A stretch of DNA of 6,656 nt from Minisyncoccota bacterium (GTDB taxonomy: Bacteria; Patescibacteriota; Minisyncoccia; UBA6257; 1-14-0-10-40-38): positions 1 to 6,656 of the forward strand of contig JAGVPS010000024.1 in NCBI GenBank assembly GCA_020052135.1, read 5' to 3'. The translations under genes were made by a program, and so were the position numbers. Positions 1 through 4,751 of the stretch are shown in pieces (position 1 is the first letter of the stretch; every line of letters begins with the position of its first letter). Under the pieces are notes generated by a model that did not search any database, was not told where the DNA came from, and saw only the letters and a list, made by a program, of their open reading frames with translations.

Positions 1-1074
1 TCCCTCGTTTATAAGCCGCTTATATTGAGTTTTGCTTTGGTCTCCACGATACGAAATTAAATCCAAAACAGTAAGCTCGCCAGTGTTAATTTTAAATTCC
101 GGCAGGTCGGCAGTGTTTAAATCTTTTTTAGAGAAAACGTTCGCGAAATATTCTTCTGCTTGTGCGGCAGATTTCTCTCCGTGATATAGTTTCACAATTT
201 CCGTGGCAAGTTCAATCTTCGCATCGCGCGGCCCCTTTGCAAGAATAGAGGGGATTGTTTCACGTGAAACATCGGTTGCAAGTACAAAATATCTTTCAAT
301 AAGCTCGTCTTTGATGGACATTACTTTTCCAAACATGTCATTTGGCGCATCACCGATGTTTATGACGTTACCCCACGAGGAAGACATTTTACGCCCATCA
401 GTGCCTTCCAAGAGCTCTGTCGTCAGAATATCCTGCGGTTCTTGCTTATACGCACGCTGGATCTCGCGCCCTGATAACAGATTAAACCTTTGATCAGTAC
501 CACCGATTTCCACGTCTGCTTTTACTGCTACGCTGTCGTATCCCTGCATAATAGGGTAGAGGATTTCACGGAGAGACACTCTTTTGCCTGCACTCATGCG
601 CTTTGCAATATTTTCGCGCGCCTCAAACTCATGCAAACTGAAAAGATCTGTCATGTGTCCCAGCTCTTCAAGATCAATCTTTTTTAGCCATTTGGAGTTA
701 TAATAAATCTCCGTTTTTCTCTTGTCTAAAATCTTGAACGCCTGCAAAGAATACGTTTTGATGTTCTCTTTGATGTCTTCTTTTCCGAGCATTGGCCGTT
801 CGGCATCTTTGTCCGAGGTGTCTCCAATAACCCCTGTCGCGTCACCGACGATAAAAACAATCGCATGCCCTAAATCCTGAAACGCGCGAAGTTTCCTCAA
901 AAGCACCGTTCTGCCGATATGAATATTCGGGCTTGTGGGATCAATGCCGAGCTTCACGCGCAACTGCTTGCCCGAAAGGAGCGCTCTGCGTAGGTGTTCT
1001 TTGTCTATAACCTCAACCACGCCGCGCGTGAGAAGCTCGTCAATTTTTTTCGGATCAGTATCAATTTTCGACAT
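1..1074 (-). CDS. tyrS: Tyrosyl-tRNA synthetase, C-terminal end cut by the window
   Basis: Charges tRNA-Tyr with tyrosine in the cytoplasm (class I aminoacyl-tRNA synthetase). Translating the minus strand from ATG at 1074 gives 358 codons open to the window edge. Seen: the HIGH-type motif as HIGR at residues 52-55, after DPTSPN; the tyrosine-pocket pattern Y173, Q177, D180 in YPIMQGYD; GGTDQRFN at 191-198; and KMSSS at 230-234. The KMSSS and GGTDQ forms fit the TyrZ-like branch of bacterial TyrRS rather than the E. coli TyrS branch. The last visible residues (SKTQYKRLINEG) are the start of an S4 RNA-binding domain, so roughly 35-40 residues are probably missing. It lies downstream of clpP across an intrinsic terminator. 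GAGG sits only one base before the ATG, too close for a normal ribosome binding site. Its GC looks a little lower than that of the other genes. Identity is secure. Confidence 0.95.
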   Translation of the reverse strand, partial: MSKIDTDPKKIDELLTRGVVEVIDKEHLRRALLSGKQLRVKLGIDPTSPNIHIGRTVLLRKLRAFQDLGHAIVFIVGDATGVIGDTSDKDAERPMLGKEDIKENIKTYSLQAFKILDKRKTEIYYNSKWLKKIDLEELGHMTDLFSLHEFEARENIAKRMSAGKRVSLREILYPIMQGYDSVAVKADVEIGGTDQRFNLLSGREIQRAYKQEPQDILTTELLEGTDGRKMSSSWGNVINIGDAPNDMFGKVMSIKDELIERYFVLATDVSRETIPSILAKGPRDAKIELATEIVKLYHGEKSAAQAEEYFANVFSKKDLNTADLPEFKINTGELTVLDLISYRGDQSKTQYKRLINEG

Positions 1075-1080
1075 GCCTCA

Positions 1081-1086
1081 ATAATA
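1081..1086 (-). promoter_or_regulatory. tyrS: Possible -10 box of a leaderless tyrS promoter
   Basis: On the minus strand TATTAT (5 of 6 matches to TATAAT) ends six bases before the tyrS ATG, which would place the transcription start on or next to the start codon. There is no convincing -35: the hexamer 17 bases upstream is TCGCTT, which lies in the arm of the preceding terminator hairpin. Support is the -10 match, the position after a terminator and the same geometry as at ruvB. Confidence 0.35.
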
Positions 1087-1095
1087 CTTAACTTC

Positions 1096-1128
1096 AAAAA
1101 AATAAGCGAGTTGTGCCCGCTTATTTTT
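1096..1128 (-). terminator. Intrinsic terminator after the ruvB-tsaE-tig-clpP operon
   Basis: Bases 1098-1108 and 1118-1128 form an 11-bp perfect stem (AAAAATAAGCG pairing with CGCTTATTTTT) around a 9-base loop. Read on the minus strand it is followed by an unbroken T run (bases 1102-1096). It lies 37 nt after the clpP stop. The A-rich upstream arm also gives a T run on the plus strand, so it could stop transcription in both directions. It separates clpP from tyrS. Confidence 0.85.
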
Positions 1129-1136
1129 ATTCTATA

Positions 1137-1165
1137 CTTGTCGCTTGTCGCTTTCTCCTTGTCGC
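1137..1165 (-). repeat. Three copies of an 8-base repeat at the clpP 3' end
   Basis: GCGACAAG (minus strand) occurs at 1165-1158, 1151-1144 and 1144-1137. The first copy includes the last base of the clpP TAG stop and the last two copies share one base. It looks like a short slippage or duplication product between the stop codon and the terminator. No function is evident. Confidence 0.6.
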
Positions 1166-1764
1166 TATCTTTTATTCTTAATCACCTCATCAATAAGCCC
1201 GTATTCCTTTGCCTCTACTGCCGTAAGATAGAAGTCTCGATCAGTATCTTTTTCAATCTTTGAAATTGGTTGGTTCGTATGCTTTCCAAGAATCTGGTTC
1301 AGCTTATCTTTTATTTTGATGATGTGTCGAGCCGTGATCTCAACTTCAATGGCTTGTCCCTCTGCACCACCCATAACTTGGTGGAGGAGAATCTCAGAAT
1401 TGGGGAGTGCCATGCGTTTGCCTTTTGCTCCCGCGGCAAGGAGCACGGCGCCCATGGAGGCCGCCATACCCACACAAATGGTCGAAACATCGGGTTTTAC
1501 ATATTGCATCGCGTCGTAGATGGCGAGCCCGGCCGTTACCGAACCGCCGGGGGTGTTCAAGTAAAGTTTTATGTCTTTTTTTGGGTCCTCGTGCTCTAAG
1601 AAGAGCAACTGTGCCATCACGAGATTCGCGAGCGATTCGGTGACCGGTCCGCCCAAGAAAATGATCCGCTCCTTCAAGAGGCGGGAGTAAATATCATACG
1701 CGCGTTCGCCGTACTGAGTTTTTTCTAAAACCGTGGGGATTAAATATTGATTGTATTCGTCCAT
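1165..1764 (-). CDS. clpP: ATP-dependent Clp protease proteolytic subunit
   Basis: Serine peptidase that forms the double-heptamer chamber of the Clp protease and degrades proteins fed in by a ClpX- or ClpC-type unfoldase. The 199-residue product is of normal family length. The catalytic triad is complete: S103 in GMAASMGA, H128 in LLHQVMGG and D177 in TDRDFYLT. The spacings of 25 and 49 residues match the E. coli enzyme. The conserved LNTPGGSV segment is at 69-76. The segment after the active His is VMGG where many ClpPs have PLGG, a mild variation. It is the last gene of the ruvB-tsaE-tig-clpP run and begins 13 nt after the tig stop. No Shine-Dalgarno sequence precedes the ATG, so translation probably relies on coupling or a leader-independent mechanism. 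No clpX follows, unlike in many bacteria with tig-clpP-clpX order; the unfoldase must be encoded elsewhere. Confidence 0.97.
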   Translation of the reverse strand: MDEYNQYLIPTVLEKTQYGERAYDIYSRLLKERIIFLGGPVTESLANLVMAQLLFLEHEDPKKDIKLYLNTPGGSVTAGLAIYDAMQYVKPDVSTICVGMAASMGAVLLAAGAKGKRMALPNSEILLHQVMGGAEGQAIEVEITARHIIKIKDKLNQILGKHTNQPISKIEKDTDRDFYLTAVEAKEYGLIDEVIKNKR

Positions 1765-1768
1765 ATAG

Positions 1769-1778
1769 GTATCGATAC
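1769..1778. repeat. 10-bp palindrome between tig and clpP
   Basis: GTATCGATAC is a perfect palindrome filling most of the 13-nt tig-clpP gap and touching the last base of the tig TAG stop. It occupies the place where a clpP ribosome binding site would be expected. It may be chance; with no loop it cannot form a stable RNA hairpin. Confidence 0.35.
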
Positions 1779-3010
1779 TATTGTTTCTCCAAAAATTCGA
1801 AGACCTTTCGATTACGCACTATCCCATAACTATAGTCGCGCGCAGTCTTGGGGTCAACATAGCTTCTCCCAATTTCTGTTTGAATTTCTTCCTCGGTCGG
1901 TTCAAGTCCTTCTTTTTCGGCAATCGCGTGAATAACGAGGTACCCGCGCACACGCGCTTCTGCTTTTTCTTTGAGCGCCTCTTTGAGCTTGTCCTTGTCT
2001 GTTTCCGGTCGGGCGGTAAGACGCGCCGTCTCTTCCGCGAGTCCGTCGAGTGTCCGCGCGATCATGATGTCGGGGATGTCTACTTGAGTTGCCCTCCCAA
2101 TCTCATCGAGCATCTTCGCGTGCAAGCGATCGCGCTCCCGATCTTCTTTTTCTTGTCTCAATCCTTCCTGAATATTTTTTCGCAGATCATCGACGGTCTT
2201 TAGTTGCGGACCGAGGGACGCAACAAACGCATCGGTGAGATCGGGAAGTTTTCGCTCAAATATATTCTGTATGACCACCATAAATCGCACCTCCTTGCCA
2301 CGGAGCTGAGGCTCCCAATAATCCGCGGGGGCGGTAAGTGTAAACTCGGCAGTTTCTTTGACGCATTTCCCTATAAGCGCATCATCAAACCCAGGCACGA
2401 AGCGGCTCTCACCCAACAGGAACCGGTCATGGAGCAATTTTCCACCCGGAATTGGCTCGACGCCTAAAAAACTTTCGATATCAGCTTCTATAACGTCGCC
2501 TTTTAGAGCTCCTCGTGTTATCTCGGTAAGTTCGGCTCGCGATCCGCGGAGCCACTCCAGGGATCGCCGCACTTCTTCCTCGGAAACCTCGGCGGCCTTC
2601 TTTTCACGGAGCACGCGGGTTGCGATCTTCTGGTAATTCCCCAGTTCTATTCGAGGAAAGATAATAAAGCGCGCGCGATATTTAAATGCGCTCTCCTGTT
2701 TGTCTTTTTTCGGTGAAGCTTCGAGCACCTCCACCGAGGGACCGTCAATAACTCGCCAGTTATTATCCTCTCCGAGTTCCGAAAGGCTCGCACGCACCGC
2801 TCGATCTGCCGCATGATGAAATACCGCATCGTGATCTATTGCCTTTGCCGCGAGTTCGCGCGGCGCGCTCCCTTTCCGAAACCCGGGGATAGATACGTTT
2901 TGGAGGGCCACATCATACGCCGGATTCCAATATTCCCCAAATTCCTCGGAGCTTAACGTAACTTCGCCCTCCACTACCGATCCCTTTGTTTCTGTAAGTG
3001 TTGATTTCAT
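1778..3010 (-). CDS. tig: Trigger factor, ribosome-associated chaperone and prolyl isomerase
   Basis: Binds the ribosome exit tunnel (protein L23), shields nascent chains and carries an FKBP-type peptidyl-prolyl isomerase domain. The chosen start gives 410 residues, near the E. coli length of 432. The ribosome-binding signature IPGFRKGSAP falls at 41-50, with FRK at 44-46 exactly as in E. coli, which supports this start. The FKBP domain is about 155-250 (GDVIEADIESF, RFVPGFDDALIG, EVRFMVVIQNIFERKLP). The rest, about 255-410, is the mainly helical, charged C-terminal chaperone arm region ending FEFLEKQ. The ATG overlaps the tsaE stop as ATGA, which implies translational coupling. The reading frame stays open upstream to an ATG at 3115, but those 35 extra codons lie wholly inside tsaE and have no family match. 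The product is cytoplasmic; no signal peptide is seen. Confidence 0.96.
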   Translation of the reverse strand: MKSTLTETKGSVVEGEVTLSSEEFGEYWNPAYDVALQNVSIPGFRKGSAPRELAAKAIDHDAVFHHAADRAVRASLSELGEDNNWRVIDGPSVEVLEASPKKDKQESAFKYRARFIIFPRIELGNYQKIATRVLREKKAAEVSEEEVRRSLEWLRGSRAELTEITRGALKGDVIEADIESFLGVEPIPGGKLLHDRFLLGESRFVPGFDDALIGKCVKETAEFTLTAPADYWEPQLRGKEVRFMVVIQNIFERKLPDLTDAFVASLGPQLKTVDDLRKNIQEGLRQEKEDRERDRLHAKMLDEIGRATQVDIPDIMIARTLDGLAEETARLTARPETDKDKLKEALKEKAEARVRGYLVIHAIAEKEGLEPTEEEIQTEIGRSYVDPKTARDYSYGIVRNRKVFEFLEKQ

Positions 3011-3462
3011 TTCATTGAGGAAAGTTTTATATTCCTTTCCTGAGAACTTTTTCCGTGCTTCATTCGAATAATATACGCATCCTTCGGAAGATATCTTCGT
3101 ATGCGATCCGCCCACTCAATAAACACCACCGCGCGAGAACTTTCTAGTATACGGAAGAAGTGTATGTTGTCTAGGTCTCGTTTATTTTTTATGCGATACG
3201 CGTCCAGATGATACAGTTTTTTAAACGAACTCCGCCGCGGTAGTGGATATGCTCGAGCAATAAGAAACGTGGGGCTTAGCATGCGCCCGCGCACGCCCAA
3301 CACCCAAGCCGCGCGTTGCACAAAGAGGGTTTTTCCAACCCCCAGCTCCCCTATAAGCCCCACTACCGTGGCTCGCGTTTCTTTTATCGAGAGCTTCAAC
3401 GCGAACTCTTCGGCAATGCGCCGCGTTTCTCGCGCGCTTTTTGAAAACTGTGTGCGCTTCAT
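3007..3462 (-). CDS. tsaE: tRNA t6A biosynthesis ATPase TsaE (YjeE family)
   Basis: P-loop ATPase that works with the TsaB-TsaD complex to make N6-threonylcarbamoyl-adenosine at position 37 of ANN-decoding tRNAs. The 151-residue product has the family length. Seen: Walker A GELGVGKT at 38-45, SPTF at 63-66, the family HLDAYR at 85-90 and FIEWADRI at 114-121 (Walker-B-side IEW motif). It begins six bases after the ruvB stop. AGAGG lies four bases before the ATG as a plausible ribosome binding site that spans the ruvB stop codon. Its own stop overlaps the tig start by 4 nt. The partners tsaB and tsaD are not in this window. Everything points to a normal, intact member. Confidence 0.95.
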   Translation of the reverse strand: MKRTQFSKSARETRRIAEEFALKLSIKETRATVVGLIGELGVGKTLFVQRAAWVLGVRGRMLSPTFLIARAYPLPRRSSFKKLYHLDAYRIKNKRDLDNIHFFRILESSRAVVFIEWADRIRRYLPKDAYIIRMKHGKSSQERNIKLSSMK

Positions 3463-3468
3463 GTGCCT

Positions 3469-4470
3469 CTAGAGTAATTTTCCTTGCGGTAGTTCTCGCC
3501 CAATGTGTGCATAAGCTTCCCGCGTAGCAACTCTCCCCGACGAGGTTCGCGCAAGAAGTCCGATGGACATAAGATATGGTTCATGCACGTCTTCAATACT
3601 GCCCTTGTCGTCGTTCAGTGCCGCGGCAAGCGTAGACAAACCCACTGGTCCCCCATGAAACTTGTCGATGATAATCTCGAGAAGCCTTCGATCATATGGC
3701 TCGAGTCCTAAAACATCAATTTCTAAGAGGGTGAGGGCTTTTTTTGCCACTTCTTCAGAAATACCGTTTGTTTTGTGTACCTGCGCGTAGTCGCGCGCTC
3801 GCTTCAAAAGCCGGTTTGCGACGCGAGGAGTAGAGCGCGACGCCCGCGCGATCAAACTAATTGCCTTCTCGTCTACGGCAATGCCTAATATATTTGCAGA
3901 ACGCCGGATAATGGCTTCTATGTCAGCAAGCTCATAGTAGTCGAGTTTAAACGATGCCCCAAACCGGGAACGGAGAGGTCCGGACAAGAGACTTGCGCGC
4001 GTTGTCGCGGCGATGAGTGTAAACGCTGGCAGGTCAAGCGCAAGCGTGCGCGCTCCCGGCCCCTTGCCAACCACGAGGTTTAGCTTCCGCGACTCCATGG
4101 CGGGGTAGAGCACCTCTTCAATCATCCGGTTTAATCGGTGTGCTTCGTCGATGAAGAGCAGATCGCCCTTTTCTAGGTTCGTGAGCACCGCGGCAAGATC
4201 TCCTACTTTTTCAAGCGCTGGTCCGGAAGTAACTTTGAGGTTTGCGCCAAGCTCTCCCGCGACTAAATATGCGAGCGTCGTCTTGCCTAAACCTGCCTGG
4301 CCGTAAAATAGCAGGTGATCGCATGCCTCCTTCCTGCCTTTAGCGGCAGAGAGCATGATTCTTAGTTGTTCTTTTACCTTTTGTTGTCCCACGTAATCAC
4401 TCCACGTCTTTGGACGCAAGACAACGTCGACTGCTTGATCGTCAATTGGCGACTGCTCGTTTTTTGGCAT
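3469..4470 (-). CDS. ruvB: Holliday junction branch migration helicase RuvB
   Basis: AAA+ ring motor that, with RuvA, drives branch migration of Holliday junctions during recombinational repair. The 333-residue product has the normal length. Seen: Walker A GQAGLGKTT at 57-65, Walker B LLFIDEAHRLN at 104-114, sensor 1 AATTRASLL at 154-162, LRSRF at 166-170 with R169 the likely arginine finger, sensor 2 STPRVANR at 213-220, and the winged-helix C-terminal domain (GLSTLAAAL, IEDVHEPYL, GRVATREAY) at about 277-320. The Walker A second and third residues are QA where RuvB proteins almost always have PP. The catalytic residues themselves are intact. It is the first gene of the run leading to clpP. 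ruvA and ruvC are not adjacent. No Shine-Dalgarno sequence precedes the ATG; the promoter sits so close that the mRNA is probably leaderless. Confidence 0.97.
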   Translation of the reverse strand: MPKNEQSPIDDQAVDVVLRPKTWSDYVGQQKVKEQLRIMLSAAKGRKEACDHLLFYGQAGLGKTTLAYLVAGELGANLKVTSGPALEKVGDLAAVLTNLEKGDLLFIDEAHRLNRMIEEVLYPAMESRKLNLVVGKGPGARTLALDLPAFTLIAATTRASLLSGPLRSRFGASFKLDYYELADIEAIIRRSANILGIAVDEKAISLIARASRSTPRVANRLLKRARDYAQVHKTNGISEEVAKKALTLLEIDVLGLEPYDRRLLEIIIDKFHGGPVGLSTLAAALNDDKGSIEDVHEPYLMSIGLLARTSSGRVATREAYAHIGRELPQGKLL

Positions 4471-4477
4471 AGATTCT

Positions 4478-4507
4478 AGTATACACTTCTCGTGTCTTGA
4501 CTTTCAA
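4478..4507 (-). promoter_or_regulatory. ruvB: ruvB operon promoter, predicted leaderless
   Basis: Minus strand: -35 TTGAAA (bases 4507-4502, 5 of 6 matches), an 18-base spacer and -10 TATACT (4483-4478, 5 of 6). The predicted transcription start is 4471 or within a base or two, directly next to the ruvB ATG at 4470. No Shine-Dalgarno sequence could fit, and none is seen. Its -35 overlaps that of the divergent plus-strand promoter. Confidence 0.7.
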
Positions 4508-4525
4508 AGGTTATTGTGCTAATAT
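4497..4525 (+). promoter_or_regulatory. Promoter of the plus-strand structured RNA
   Basis: Plus strand: -35 TTGACT (4497-4502, 5 of 6 matches), exactly 17 bases of spacer and -10 TAATAT (4520-4525, 4 of 6) with an extended-10 TG at 4517-4518. The predicted start is about 4532, five bases before the first base of the long closing helix of the RNA. No plus-strand protein gene follows, so this promoter makes sense only for an RNA. Confidence 0.65.
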
Positions 4526-4531
4526 AACGAT

Positions 4532-4751
4532 TGTGCAGAGTTCATTGATCTGGGGGCTCGGAATTGCCTCTAACCCCTGGATGGACTGGTTCCGACTGGG
4601 CCACTCCTTTGAGTAATTCTAATTCTACCCCGCCTTCTAGGCGTATTGCTAAAGCTTCTCATTTCACGACAGATACAATATCTTGTCATGAAGAGAAATA
4701 GCACAACGTGCTTAGAGGGCGGGGTATTTAGCCCTCAGATCAATGAGCTTT
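4532..4751 (+). ncRNA. Structured non-coding RNA of about 220 nt, family not recognised
   Basis: Seen by hand folding: closing helix P1, 22 bp, 4537-4558 with 4730-4751. Arm P3, 4626-4726, has a 19-bp base (4626-4644 with 4708-4726), then UGCU/AGCA, UUCUC/GAGAA, UUCA/UGAA, GACA/UGUC and GAUA/UAUC steps up to a CAA triloop (4676-4678). A weaker arm P2 (about 4561-4619) has GAAUU/AAUUC and CUC/GAG steps, with an inner GGAUGG that can pair with CCAcUCC. The junction linkers are short (2, 6 and 3 nt), giving a three-way junction. All 7 wobble positions in P1 and the P3 base are G-U on this strand and would be A-C on the other, so the RNA is read from the plus strand. The promoter just upstream agrees. 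There is no tmRNA, SRP GGAA-loop, RNase P or tRNA signature. The closed-ended rod shape recalls 6S RNA, but the asymmetry does not fit well. The 3' end is uncertain: only a weak CCGG hairpin (4755-4774) without a proper T run follows. The 3' strand overlaps the pilB end in antisense. Confidence 0.72.

Noticed and set aside
203..687. Plus-strand reading frames across the tyrS region
   Set aside because: They are antisense to a continuous, motif-complete TyrRS frame on the minus strand.
3011..3115. Longer trigger factor starting at ATG 3115
   Set aside because: The added part lies wholly inside tsaE, and the 3010 start places the FRK ribosome-binding motif at residues 44-46 as in known trigger factors.
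4626..4726. Large hairpin as the pilB transcription terminator (minus strand)
   Set aside because: Read on the minus strand the stem has several A-C mismatches and no T run follows it.
4537..4751. MITE or other inverted-repeat transposable element
   Set aside because: A terminal inverted repeat is present, but all mismatches are G-U on one strand only, a further long nested helix exists, and a fitting promoter precedes it. No target duplication is evident. Genome copy number could still reopen this.
4532..4751. Assignment as 6S, SRP, tmRNA or RNase P RNA
   Set aside because: No SRP GGAA-loop core, no tRNA-like ends or TPsiC arm, no RNase P conserved core; 6S would need a more symmetric central bubble. 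Left as unrecognised rather than forced into a family.
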